Shown one piece after another: positions 45,622 to 54,050 of a stretch of DNA of 64,000 nt. The DNA comes from Devosia sp. YIM 151766 (GTDB lineage: Bacteria > Pseudomonadota > Alphaproteobacteria > Rhizobiales > Devosiaceae): positions 3,209,001 through 3,273,000 of the forward strand of contig NZ_CP127251.1 in NCBI RefSeq assembly GCF_030285925.1, written 5' to 3'. The notes beneath the pieces are model-generated. The model was not told where the DNA came from. It ran no database searches and worked only from the letters and a program-made list of their open reading frames with translations. Position 1 is the stretch's first letter, and every line of letters starts with the position of its first letter. The position numbers were made by a program, and so were the translations under genes.

Positions 45622-48096
45622 CTATTCGCCTAGAGCACGCGCTCTGATTAACCTAGTCAGACGCGCACGCTGATCAGGCAGACTCCGTTCCGCGAACCGC
45701 TCTGCCCAGTATCCCTGCATGCCCAAGTAGCGCGCTAACGTCAGATCGGAGAGTTCGTGCAGGTCGGACTCGTCGTAAACCGAATGCACGCGTTCACCGT
45801 CCTGCTCCTGCCACGCCTGGAAAATCCCGTATCCGGCAAATAGTTCTGTCCCTGTCAGCACCACCAGCGGATTGCAGGCATGGCCACGAAATACGTCGCG
45901 TCGTCCCCACAGCGCAAGGCCGCGTAAGACCGCCAGTTCCTGCGGCATGTACTCGGATATGTGGCGGAGCGATGAAACAACCATCACTGAGCCAGGAAAC
46001 CGTGCGGCGACCTGCCTCAGCCCATCGACCGTTTTCGCGTCGAACGCGCCGCGCCCAAAGCTCTTTGCCTCGCCGAACACCAGCAGTGGCTCTTCGCGTT
46101 CGTCGCGGAGGATACCGTCGCGACGATGCCATCCGATGAAGTCGACCTCTCTGTTGAGCTGCCGAAGACGAAGGCCCGTGGACCAGGTCATCTCGGCGTG
46201 GTTGGGATGAGCCAAAGCCCGCAGGGTTAGGGCCACAGCATATCCGCCGCCAGCGTAGTCAGGCGCAGCGAACGGGCCGATGACGCGGTAGAACCAGTTC
46301 ACCCGGTTTAGGGCCTCCGGCGTCTGGGCGAAGTCGAACTGGTTCAGGCAGCGCGTGCAGGTCGGGCGATAGGTCAGCGAGTCGAGGTCGTACCAGTTCT
46401 GGTACTGGCAGACCGGACATTGCACCCTCAGACCAGCCCGAAAGACGTTGGCCTTAAGGTATCGTTCCAGCCCATTCCAGAGACCGAACGCACCCTTAGC
46501 GCGTGCGTCGAAGTGCTCTTTGATGACACCGACGTGTTTCGCGCGGTCCGGAACTGTAGAGATCACGCGCTTGTCGCCGCGGCTGACCTCGGCATGGTTC
46601 TCGGCCATCTCGCCCAGCAGCTCGATGGTTCTGCGATCAGCGAATATTGCCGCTTGCGCAATGCCGCCCACGGCAGCAATGACCTGAGCGGCGACTTGGC
46701 CTTCAGAAGATGGTTGGGCCTCGATGCCTTGGGACTTCAGCCAACCAACTATCGCATCGCGCCCGTTTTCCGGACGCACCAGCGAGTAATCGATGGGGTG
46801 TTCCTTGGCGAGCACCCAGCCCTCACGGCCTATCCGCAACGTATCGCCCGTAGCCAGACGGGGATACTCGGGCGACCAGAGATTGGATGGGTACACCGTC
46901 GCCGCCTCGTCGCCGTACACGGAAGAGCCAGTGGCGATGACATTGACCCAGCGCGCGCGCCGGTAGGTCTTCGTGGCATTCACAAAGCCCGGCATGGGCG
47001 CGGGCAGCTTGACGTACCGATCCGGGCTCAGCGTCTCGTCGAATGACGCCGTTGCGGCGGACACAAGTATCTTATCCTCGCGCGGTCCGTGGTTCCGCCG
47101 GGAATGCGCTGAAAGCGTCGGCATATGAGCGCCAACTACAGACCAATCCGGCAGCCGGGAGAAATGCTCCGTCCAAAGCGCCTTGCGCCGCTCCTCGGAG
47201 ATCGACGTTCCAAAGACCAGTGTCGTGTGAAACTTTATACCCGACGGGTTGCCGGGGATTGGCCGGAAGGTTTCGAGGATGCGCTCGCGGACAAAGTCGC
47301 GATGTTCGGCCAGCCATTCGACATTAATCGGCGTGACATGCCGCTCGACCAGCCGGAAATTCCAGTAGTCGATGGCATCGCCCGCGTTCTTCGGATCGAA
47401 AATGAAGAACGTGTCGTCGCGGCCGCCGCGACCCAGCGACTCTTCCAGTCCATGTCGAGTGATCCACAGCGGACCGGCGTTTCCCTCGCGAACGAATTTA
47501 AGCGCGGCATCCGCGTTAGCTACTAAAGGCTCGGCCGAGAACACTTCCTTGTATGCGTGCCGAGTTTCGTCGAGCGCCTCGTCGAGTGGGTACCTTCCGC
47601 CGACAAGATCAAAGAACGCGTCTCCGTCGCTCTCATCGACAATCGAGAATGACCGCTTGCGCCGTCGCTCGTACTTGAACTCCCGATCGTATAACTCCTG
47701 CATGACCTCAAGAATGTCGATGCCTGCCGAAAAATTCACGCGACCACGTTCGTCGACCTCGAAGAATTGCTCCAAGGACACGACACGTGGCAGACCCATG
47801 TGGAACGGCGTATCCTTCCAGCCCAGTTGTTCCGCCATGCCGGGTACAGCTTCGACCAGGGTGTCGGGCTCGAAAAAATCTATGTATCCCCTTGCGACAT
47901 CGAGACCTTTGGTCAGACTGTGCGGCGCAGTCCAGTGCTCGCCGCCATTCTCGAAGAACGGGATGATGGGGCAGTATCTGCCGCCCCAGACGCAGGCGGC
48001 GAGCCTTGCCACGCGCGAGACAACCGAAAGGTCGTTCGGTGGAACCAGAAATCCCAAACGCACAGGGCGAAGATTGACAGATCCCGTGAGACGCAT
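45622..48096 (-). CDS. Unknown 824-residue protein with zinc ribbon and PD-(D/E)XK-like nuclease end
   Basis: The N-terminus (RLGFLVPPNDLSVVSRVARL, then CVWGGRYCPIIPFF) and DAIDYWNFRLVERHVTPIN (residues 240-258) look conserved-style but belong to no family I can name. A zinc ribbon has Cys560, 563, 580 and 583 (CPVC...CTRC). After it, REVDFIGWHRRDG (Glu650, Asp652) and LLVFGEAKSFG (Glu676, Lys678) form a D...ExK arrangement as in PD-(D/E)XK nucleases, followed by a predicted strand VMVVSS. No ATPase, helicase or methylase motif. It stands alone in the island beside the AbiTii unit. A nucleic-acid-targeting defence protein is my inference. Confidence 0.8.
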   Translation of the reverse strand: MRLTGSVNLRPVRLGFLVPPNDLSVVSRVARLAACVWGGRYCPIIPFFENGGEHWTAPHSLTKGLDVARGYIDFFEPDTLVEAVPGMAEQLGWKDTPFHMGLPRVVSLEQFFEVDERGRVNFSAGIDILEVMQELYDREFKYERRRKRSFSIVDESDGDAFFDLVGGRYPLDEALDETRHAYKEVFSAEPLVANADAALKFVREGNAGPLWITRHGLEESLGRGGRDDTFFIFDPKNAGDAIDYWNFRLVERHVTPINVEWLAEHRDFVRERILETFRPIPGNPSGIKFHTTLVFGTSISEERRKALWTEHFSRLPDWSVVGAHMPTLSAHSRRNHGPREDKILVSAATASFDETLSPDRYVKLPAPMPGFVNATKTYRRARWVNVIATGSSVYGDEAATVYPSNLWSPEYPRLATGDTLRIGREGWVLAKEHPIDYSLVRPENGRDAIVGWLKSQGIEAQPSSEGQVAAQVIAAVGGIAQAAIFADRRTIELLGEMAENHAEVSRGDKRVISTVPDRAKHVGVIKEHFDARAKGAFGLWNGLERYLKANVFRAGLRVQCPVCQYQNWYDLDSLTYRPTCTRCLNQFDFAQTPEALNRVNWFYRVIGPFAAPDYAGGGYAVALTLRALAHPNHAEMTWSTGLRLRQLNREVDFIGWHRRDGILRDEREEPLLVFGEAKSFGRGAFDAKTVDGLRQVAARFPGSVMVVSSLRHISEYMPQELAVLRGLALWGRRDVFRGHACNPLVVLTGTELFAGYGIFQAWQEQDGERVHSVYDESDLHELSDLTLARYLGMQGYWAERFAERSLPDQRARLTRLIRARALGE

Positions 48097-48527
48097 TTTT
48101 CAACATTCAAAGAGAGATTGACGCCGCTTTTCGACAATATCTCCCTTCTCTACCACGAATACTGGTCAGACGAGTCCGATCTCCGGGGCGGGGCTTCGCA
48201 CAATCCCCGGTGCACGTGGGCGAGGCGTCGCCACCACCTAGCACGAAGATGGCAAGGGAACGGACGCGACCGAGGAGACGATTGCGAGGATGCGTGCCGC
48301 CCAATGCCGACATGAAGGATCGCGAGCGGCAGGAGCACCCTTGGCCGGATGTCCTCTTTTGGCGCAAAGCTGGGGTAAGCGCGTCGAAAGCTGCCTGTCC
48401 GTATCCCACCCCTTTGACGCCATCGGCGCACGAGAGTGCCATCAAAGCGGCACGATCGTACTATGGGGCCGCCATTGCCACGGCTCAGTTCCCTCACTTT
48501 CGGTGGTAGCTCGGTGGTTGCTCGAAC
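48097..48527. other. Spacer between the 824-residue gene and tRNA-Gly
   Basis: About 430 bases. Several overlapping frames exist but none has a ribosome site, domain or consistent codon use. Fragments (GCCGCCCAATGCCGACATGA; TTTGGCGCAAAGC) resemble rhizobial intergenic repeats. Probably the island's right junction. Confidence 0.45.
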
Positions 48528-48555
48528 AAAAAAGAAAGGCCGCCCGAAGGCGGCC
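48528..48555 (-). terminator. Terminator of tRNA-Gly
   Basis: Minus-strand GGCCGCC-TTCG-GGCGGCC hairpin followed by TTTCTTTTTTG. Stable UUCG tetraloop. Confidence 0.9.
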
Positions 48556-48587
48556 TCTATATAAGTCCTTGATTTCCTTTGGAAATC

Positions 48588-48662
48588 TGGAGCGGGCGAT
48601 GGGATTCGAACCCACGACCCTAACCTTGGCAAGGTTATGCTCTACCCCTGAGCTACACCCGC
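48588..48662 (-). tRNA. tRNA-Gly (anticodon GCC)
   Basis: Cloverleaf on the minus strand: acceptor GCGGGTG pairing with CGCCCGC, D arm GCTC...GAGC, anticodon loop TTGCCAA with GCC at 48628-48630, TpsiC GGTTCGAATCC and encoded TCCA. 75 bases with CCA. Marks the island's right edge. Confidence 0.97.
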
Positions 48663-48857
48663 GCTCCATGTCGCTGCCCTTGGCAGGGCGGTGACGCGCG
48701 CCTATATGCCCAATCGCCGGACCGATTGCAACCCAGTTTTTCCTGGCGCCGTCATCTTCTCTCGCGCCTGTGGGAAAGAAGGCTTGCCACCGGCGGCCCG
48801 CTGGGCCCAAAAAGGCCGCATAGAACAAGAACCGAACACGACCGAGAGCCGCTAGCG

Positions 48858-49799
48858 ATGACTGTTTCCCTCAATGGCGCCCCAGCAGCCGCGCCCAATC
48901 CCGCCGACCTCGTCCGTGATGGCAGCGATGCCGGCTTCAAGGCCGATGTTATCGACGCCTCCGCCGAGGTGCCGGTGCTGGTCGATTTTTGGGCCCCCTG
49001 GTGCGGTCCTTGCAGGCAGCTCGGCCCGGCCATTGAAAAGATCGTGGCCGAGAAGGCCGGGCAGATTCGTCTGGTCAAGATCAATATCGACGAACATCCC
49101 CAGATCGCCGGGCAATTGGGCGTACAATCCATTCCGGCGGTCTTCGCCTTTGCCGGCGGCCGTCCGGTCGATGGCTTTATGGGCGCCATGCCGGAGGGCG
49201 AGGTGCGCCGCTTTGCCGAGCGGGTGATTGCGGCCGCGGGCGCGCCGGAGCCGGCAGCCGATTCTCTCGAAGGTCAGATTGCCGAGGCTCTCGACATGGC
49301 CAATGCGGCGCGCGATGCGGGCGAGCTGGGCCAGGCCGCGCAGATTTATGGCATGATCCTGCAGCGCGTGCCCGACCACGCCGAAGCCCTGATCGGGCTG
49401 GCCGGGGCCTATATGGGCGCCGAGGAGATCGATCAGGCCAAGGCCACTCTCGATCTGCTGCCCGAAGACCAGCGCAGCGGCGATGCTTATCTGGCCTTAA
49501 CCAATGCCATTCGCCTGCGGGAAGAGGCGGCCGGGCTGTCCGAGGCGTCGGCGCTGGAAGCGGCCGTCGCCGCCGACCCCGACAATCATCAGGCGCGCTT
49601 CGAGCTGGCGCTCGTTCTCAATGCCGAGGGCAAGAGGCTGGAGGCAGCCGAAGCGCTGGTGGCGATCATCAGGCGCGATCGCGCCTGGAACGAGGACGGC
49701 GCCCGCAAGAAGCTGCTGGAACTCCTCGAAGCCTGGGGGCCCAAGGACCCCGCCACGCTCAAGGGCCGGCGCCTACTCTCGACGGCCCTGTTCTCATAA
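48858..49799 (+). CDS. Thioredoxin-domain protein with TPR tail (CnoX/YbbN type)
   Basis: 313 residues: a thioredoxin domain with intact WCGPC near residue 50, then four TPR-like helical repeats (DAGELGQAAQIYGMIL...). This is the YbbN/CnoX layout, a chaperone-redoxin partner of GroEL in E. coli. ATG 48858 (MTVSLNGAPAAA) gives a sensible N-terminus. Genomes in this group often call it trxA. It is followed 8 bases later by the LON-domain gene, so the three genes to 50697 form an operon. Confidence 0.92.
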   Translation: MTVSLNGAPAAAPNPADLVRDGSDAGFKADVIDASAEVPVLVDFWAPWCGPCRQLGPAIEKIVAEKAGQIRLVKINIDEHPQIAGQLGVQSIPAVFAFAGGRPVDGFMGAMPEGEVRRFAERVIAAAGAPEPAADSLEGQIAEALDMANAARDAGELGQAAQIYGMILQRVPDHAEALIGLAGAYMGAEEIDQAKATLDLLPEDQRSGDAYLALTNAIRLREEAAGLSEASALEAAVAADPDNHQARFELALVLNAEGKRLEAAEALVAIIRRDRAWNEDGARKKLLELLEAWGPKDPATLKGRRLLSTALFS

Positions 49800-49807
49800 G
49801 GCCGGTA

Positions 49808-50467
49808 ATGTCCAAACGTCCCAGCCAGCCATCCGAAGTCCCGAGCCGGGTTCCGCTCTTTCCCTTGAGCGGGGCATTGCTCCTGCCGTTTTCGCATCGG
49901 CCGCTCAATATTTTCGAAGCGCGCTATATCGACATGGTCGACGCGGTCCTGGGCGGCGATCGGCTGATCGGGCTCATTCAACCCGAAAATATCTCCGAAG
50001 AAAGCCCCAAAGACGCCGCGCCATTACAGGATATCGGCTGCCTGGGCCGCATTACCCATTTCGAGGAAAGTGGCGATGGGCGCTATTTCATCATCCTCGA
50101 AGGGGTCACCCGCTTTCGGCTGGTGCAGGAGCTGGAGACCTCCACTTCCTTCCGCCAGGCTGAAATCAGCGTGGATGATTTCGCCGGCGATTTTACCCGC
50201 AATTTCGGTGAGGCGGAGGTCGATCGCCGCCGTTTTGTGCGGATGATGCGCGATTATGCCGAATTCGCCAATATCGATCTCAACTGGGAGGAGATCGAGA
50301 ATACCGGCACCGCCGATCTGGTCAATTTCTGCTGCATGGTCTCGCCCTATGGCGCGGCGGAAAAGCAGGTTCTGCTGGAGGCGCCGACATTGGAGGCGCG
50401 GGCCGAAACCCTGATTGCCATGACCGAATATGAAATGGCGCGGGGCACCGCCGCGCCGCTCAATTAA
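49808..50467 (+). CDS. LON substrate-binding (PUA-like) domain protein
   Basis: 219 residues comprising only the N-terminal domain of Lon (VPLFPLSGALLLPFSHRPLNIFE...), with no ATPase or protease. Function unknown. Its stop overlaps the Trm112-like start. Confidence 0.9.
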   Translation: MSKRPSQPSEVPSRVPLFPLSGALLLPFSHRPLNIFEARYIDMVDAVLGGDRLIGLIQPENISEESPKDAAPLQDIGCLGRITHFEESGDGRYFIILEGVTRFRLVQELETSTSFRQAEISVDDFAGDFTRNFGEAEVDRRRFVRMMRDYAEFANIDLNWEEIENTGTADLVNFCCMVSPYGAAEKQVLLEAPTLEARAETLIAMTEYEMARGTAAPLN

Positions 50468-50697
50468 TGACCGGGGCCGAAAACCGCCGGCACAAGCTTG
50501 ATCCGCTTGTGCTTGAAATGCTGGTCTGTCCGCTGACCAAGACCAGACTGACGCTGTCGGCGGACCGAACCGAACTGGTCTCGATCGCGGCCCGTCTGGC
50601 CTTTCCCATTACCAGCGGCGTACCGCTGCTCAGCCTGGAAGAAGCGCGTCCTATCGATCCCGACGAATTGGCGCGGATCACGCATCGGCTGCATTAG
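50467..50697 (+). CDS. Trm112-family protein
   Basis: 76 residues, LDPLVLEMLVCPLTKTRLTL...LAFPITSGVPLL, the bacterial Trm112/YcaR fold. Possible partner of a methyltransferase. Only one cysteine of the usual zinc site remains, common in bacterial members. Confidence 0.9.
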   Translation: MTGAENRRHKLDPLVLEMLVCPLTKTRLTLSADRTELVSIAARLAFPITSGVPLLSLEEARPIDPDELARITHRLH

Positions 50698-50702
50698 CGG
50701 CG

Positions 50703-51923
50703 CTATATCGGCAAGCCGTTGAGCAGGCGCGGCCCGGACGTCGCCGAGGCGGCGCGGATCAACGCCGATTTGACCGGGCCGGCGCGGTCCACCAGACCCA
50801 GCCCGAAATCGCGCAGGGCCCGGATTGGTGCGGCATCGTTGGAAAACAATCGGTTCATCCCGTCGGTGACCAGGGCCATGGCCGCGGTATCGAGCCGACG
50901 CCAGGACTGGTAGCGTTCCAGAATATCGGTGCCACCATGGTCGAGCCCCAATCGCATGGCCTCCACCACCACTTCCGTCAGCGCCGCCACGTCTTTCAGG
51001 CCCAGATTGAGGCCTTGCCCGGCGACCGGATGCACGACATGGGCTGCGTCTCCGACCAGCGCCAGGCGCGGCCCGACAAAGCTGCGCGCCAATTGCAGCC
51101 GCAGGGGAAAGCCCATCAGCTTGTCTTCCAGCGTGACCGCGCCCAGGGTTGATCCCATCACGGCTTCGATTTCCATGCCGAGCTCTTCCGCCTCCATGGC
51201 GAGAAAGCGCGGAGCGCTCGCCGCCGCTTCGGCCCAGACCAGCGAGGAGCGATTGCCGGGCAGCGGCAGGCTGGCAAAGGGGCCGGCGGGGCGGAAATGC
51301 TCATAGGCGATGCCCTCATGTGGCATTTCATGGGCAATCGTCGCCACCAGCCCGATCTGCCGGTAATCATGCGCGAACGTGCCGATATTGGCGCGCTGGC
51401 GCAGACCCGATTGCGCGCCATCCGCCGCGATGATGAGCGGCGCCGCAAGCGTCCTGCCATCGGTCAATATCAACTGCGCCAATGCCCCGGCGCCGCTCCA
51501 GCCGGCGATTTCGGCAGGCGCCACCATCTCGAACAGGCCTTCGGTGTGCTTGAGCAGGGTGGCGCCGCTCGCCTGATTGGGCACCATATGGGCAAAGGGC
51601 TCGCCCGGTGCCACCTCGCCGTCGAATTGCAGCAGCAGGGGCCGCGTCAGATCGCCCGAGCCGGAATCGGTAATGCGCATCGCCGCTATGGGCTGGGAAT
51701 GCGCCTCCATTTCCTGCCAGACGCCGAGGGTCTCGAAGAGGCGGCGTACACCGGCGGCGATGGCCGAGGCTCGATTGTCGCGCGGCATACCCAATGGTCG
51801 CCGATCCACCAGCGCCAGCCTGATGCCGGGCGCCGAACGTGCCAGCGTCAGCACCAGTGTCAGCCCGACCGGGCCGGCCCCGACGATGATGACGTCAAAT
51901 CGCGCCGTCGGCGTCTTGTTCAT
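50703..51923 (-). CDS. UbiH/COQ6-family FAD hydroxylase
   Basis: 406 residues with the N-terminal FAD motif VIIVGAGPVGLTLVLTLA and the second site LVGDAAHVVHPVAGQGLNLGLKD. Probably a ring hydroxylase of ubiquinone biosynthesis; UbiH, UbiF, UbiI and UbiL cannot be told apart by eye. The converging Trm112-like gene ends 6 bases away. Confidence 0.9.
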   Translation of the reverse strand: MNKTPTARFDVIIVGAGPVGLTLVLTLARSAPGIRLALVDRRPLGMPRDNRASAIAAGVRRLFETLGVWQEMEAHSQPIAAMRITDSGSGDLTRPLLLQFDGEVAPGEPFAHMVPNQASGATLLKHTEGLFEMVAPAEIAGWSGAGALAQLILTDGRTLAAPLIIAADGAQSGLRQRANIGTFAHDYRQIGLVATIAHEMPHEGIAYEHFRPAGPFASLPLPGNRSSLVWAEAAASAPRFLAMEAEELGMEIEAVMGSTLGAVTLEDKLMGFPLRLQLARSFVGPRLALVGDAAHVVHPVAGQGLNLGLKDVAALTEVVVEAMRLGLDHGGTDILERYQSWRRLDTAAMALVTDGMNRLFSNDAAPIRALRDFGLGLVDRAGPVKSALIRAASATSGPRLLNGLPI

Positions 51924-52010
51924 GGCGGCACTCCTTCATGGCCCCGTTTTCCGCCCGGATGACGACGAAAGCAAGTGTACGGCTTGCCGCGGATCGCTTG
52001 CGCAAAAATT

Positions 52011-52032
52011 GTGCGATTTTTCAAAAATGCAC
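52011..52032. promoter_or_regulatory. Inverted repeat upstream of glnK
   Basis: GTGCGATTTTT-C-AAAAATGCAC is a near-perfect dyad 160 bases before glnK. Its half-sites face opposite to the NtrC consensus (TGCAC...GTGCA), so an NtrC site is doubtful, though GCAC pieces are present. Confidence 0.35.
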
Positions 52033-52131
52033 GTCGATTATGCATGGCCTGCTCTGACACAGACTAGGTCCGGGAGCACCGGCTTCTCGAAGTTATTGTT
52101 CAATAAGGCTTTTTATCGATCCGGGCCCGTC

Positions 52132-52147
52132 TGGCACAGCTCTTGAA
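52132..52147 (+). promoter_or_regulatory. Sigma54-type promoter of glnK-amtB
   Basis: TGGCAC-N5-TTGAA matches the -24 element exactly and the -12 element (TTGCA) with one change. It is 45 bases before glnK. Expected for nitrogen-regulated glnK-amtB operons under NtrC. Confidence 0.6.
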
Positions 52148-52191
52148 TCTGGTCTTGCTGTCTATCAAGGCAAGACAAGAAAGGGGCTGCC

Positions 52192-52530
52192 ATGAAACTG
52201 GTGGTTGCGATCATCAAACCCTCCCGGCTCGAAGAAGTGCGGCAGGCGCTTAATTCGCTCGACGTGCACGGCATGACCGTCACCGAGGCGAAAGGCTACG
52301 GCCGGCAAAAAGGTCATTCCGAAATCTATCGCGGCACGGAATATGCCGTGCATTTCCTGCCCAAGCTCAAGGTCGAGATCGCTGTCGACGACGACCTCGC
52401 CGATTCCGTCAGCATGTCCATTCGCGACGCCGCCCAGACCAGCCGCATCGGCGACGGCAAAATCTTCGTGCTCGACCTGCTTGCCGTCACCCGTATCCGC
52501 ACCGGCGAAACCGGCGCCGCGGCGCTTTAA
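52192..52530 (+). CDS. glnK: Nitrogen regulatory protein P-II
   Basis: 112 residues. T-loop carries Tyr51 (RGTEY), the uridylylation site. C-terminal signature GDGKIFVLDLLAVTRIRTGE. Binds AmtB and other targets according to 2-oxoglutarate and ATP/ADP. AmtB follows by 26 bases. Confidence 0.97.
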   Translation: MKLVVAIIKPSRLEEVRQALNSLDVHGMTVTEAKGYGRQKGHSEIYRGTEYAVHFLPKLKVEIAVDDDLADSVSMSIRDAAQTSRIGDGKIFVLDLLAVTRIRTGETGAAAL

Positions 52531-52556
52531 GCCGCCTTCCCATTCGGAGCTACATC

Positions 52557-53903
52557 ATGTTGTTCAACACATTAAAAATGCTGGGAAGCGTCGTTTCGGC
52601 CTTCCTGTTGCTGGTCTTGCCGGCCTTTGCCCAGGAAATTGCCGCCGAGCTGCCTGTGGCAATCGAGGAAATTGCCGCCATCGATGCCGGTGACACCGCC
52701 TGGATGCTCGTTTCCACTATCCTCGTCATTCTCATGGTCATCCCGGGCCTGGCCCTGTTCTATGGCGGCCTGGTTCGTTCCAAGAACATCCTGTCGGTGC
52801 TGACCCAGGTTTTTGCCGGCTTCTGCCTTATCGCCCTGCTCTGGGTGACCTATGGCTATTCCCTGGCCTTTGGCGGTCCGGAACAAGGCGGCTTCTCGGC
52901 CTTTATCGGTGATTTCTCCAATGTGCTGCTCGGTGCTCTCGGTCCCGAAACCCTCGCCGGCACCATTCCCGAATTGGTCTTTGTCTGCTTCCAGCTGACC
53001 TTTGCCTGCATCACCGCTACCCTGATCGTCGGCGGCATTGCCGAGCGCATGAAGTTCGGCGCGGTGATGGCGTTCCTGGCCATCTGGTTCACCTTCTCCT
53101 ATCTGCCCATGGCGCATATGGTGTGGTCGGGCGCCGGCCTTTTGTTCAATATGGGTGCGCTCGATTTTGCCGGCGGCACCGTGGTGCATATCAATTCAGG
53201 TGTCGCAGCCTTGATTGCCGCCATCGTGCTTGGCCCCCGCCTCGGCTATTTGAAGGAGCCGATCGCCCCGCATAACCTGGTCTTCGTCTTTATCGGCGCG
53301 AGCCTGCTCTGGGTTGGCTGGTTCGGTTTCAATGCCGGCTCGGCCCTGGCTGCGGACGGCGTTGCCGCCCAGGCCTTTCTCAACACCATCACCGCCCCCG
53401 CTGCCGCCGCCCTGGCCTGGGCCCTGGGCGAGCGAATCACCCGCGGCCATGCCTCGGCTCTGGGCGCGTTTTCCGGCGCGGTGGCCGGTCTGGTCGCGAT
53501 CACGCCGGCGGCGGGTTTCTCCGGCACGCTCTGCGCCATCATCCTGGGTGCCATCGCCGGCCTGGTGTGCCTCTGGGCTGTGGTCAGCCTCAAGCCAAAG
53601 CTGAAATATGACGACAGTCTCGACGTCTTCGGCATCCATGGCATTGGCGGCATCGTCGGCGCCATCGGCACCGGCATCGTCGCCGATCCGGCCTTGGGCG
53701 GGTTCGGCGCCGAGGGCTATGTCATGAGCGGCCAATTGGTCACGCAGGTTCTGGCGGTATCGGTCGCCATCGTCTGGTCGGCGGCCGTGACCTTCATGGC
53801 GCTATGGATCGTCCGCATCCTGTTCGGCGGTCTCCGGGTTTCCGACACGGCGGAAAGCGATGGCCTCGATCTCTCGACCCATGGCGAACGCGCCTACAAT
53901 TGA
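52557..53903 (+). CDS. amtB: Ammonium transporter AmtB
   Basis: 448 residues with signal peptide (LVLPAFAQ) and eleven helices; DFAGGTVVHINSGVAAL and FGIHGIGGIVGA contain the twin pore histidines. Transports ammonium and is shut by GlnK, its operon mate. Confidence 0.97.
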   Translation: MLFNTLKMLGSVVSAFLLLVLPAFAQEIAAELPVAIEEIAAIDAGDTAWMLVSTILVILMVIPGLALFYGGLVRSKNILSVLTQVFAGFCLIALLWVTYGYSLAFGGPEQGGFSAFIGDFSNVLLGALGPETLAGTIPELVFVCFQLTFACITATLIVGGIAERMKFGAVMAFLAIWFTFSYLPMAHMVWSGAGLLFNMGALDFAGGTVVHINSGVAALIAAIVLGPRLGYLKEPIAPHNLVFVFIGASLLWVGWFGFNAGSALAADGVAAQAFLNTITAPAAAALAWALGERITRGHASALGAFSGAVAGLVAITPAAGFSGTLCAIILGAIAGLVCLWAVVSLKPKLKYDDSLDVFGIHGIGGIVGAIGTGIVADPALGGFGAEGYVMSGQLVTQVLAVSVAIVWSAAVTFMALWIVRILFGGLRVSDTAESDGLDLSTHGERAYN

Positions 53904-53912
53904 ACCGATCTC

Positions 53913-53932
53913 GGGCGGCGATATCGCCGCCC
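53913..53932 (+). terminator. GC hairpin after amtB
   Basis: GGGCGGCGAT/ATCGCCGCCC perfect palindrome 9 bases past the amtB stop. No T-run, so a weak terminator or mRNA end protector. Confidence 0.45.
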
Positions 53933-54050
53933 GCATCCGGCCGGCCCCGGCAGCGGCAGCGGCGATGGTTAGCACGCGATTAACTACACCAAGCTAGCAT
54001 GGCGGCATTCGGCCCACTCTGATGGTTTGCGGGCCGGCAACGAGTAATGC

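Larger units (their letters stand above)
36213..48587. other. Accessory island between IS21 insertion and tRNA-Gly
   Basis: About 12.4 kb holding three transposable-element units, a truncated host gene at the left edge, a frameshifted AbiTii gene, secreted paralogues and an orphan 824-residue protein, with a tRNA gene at the right edge. Intergenic spaces are longer and less ordered than outside. Boundaries are inferred; no flanking direct repeat of the tRNA 3' end was seen. Confidence 0.55.

Noticed and set aside
48107..48445. 112-codon minus-strand frame between the 824-residue gene and tRNA-Gly
   Set aside because: No ribosome site, overlaps several equally open frames, and resembles mistranslated intergenic repeat sequence.
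48588..48662. Direct repeat of the tRNA-Gly 3' end as an island attachment site
   Set aside because: I looked for a second copy of the TpsiC-acceptor sequence across 36-48 kb and saw none, so an integrase-type att pair is not supported.
52011..52032. NtrC-binding site before glnK
   Set aside because: Half-sites are GTGC...GCAC, opposite to the NtrC consensus orientation; kept only as an unassigned dyad.
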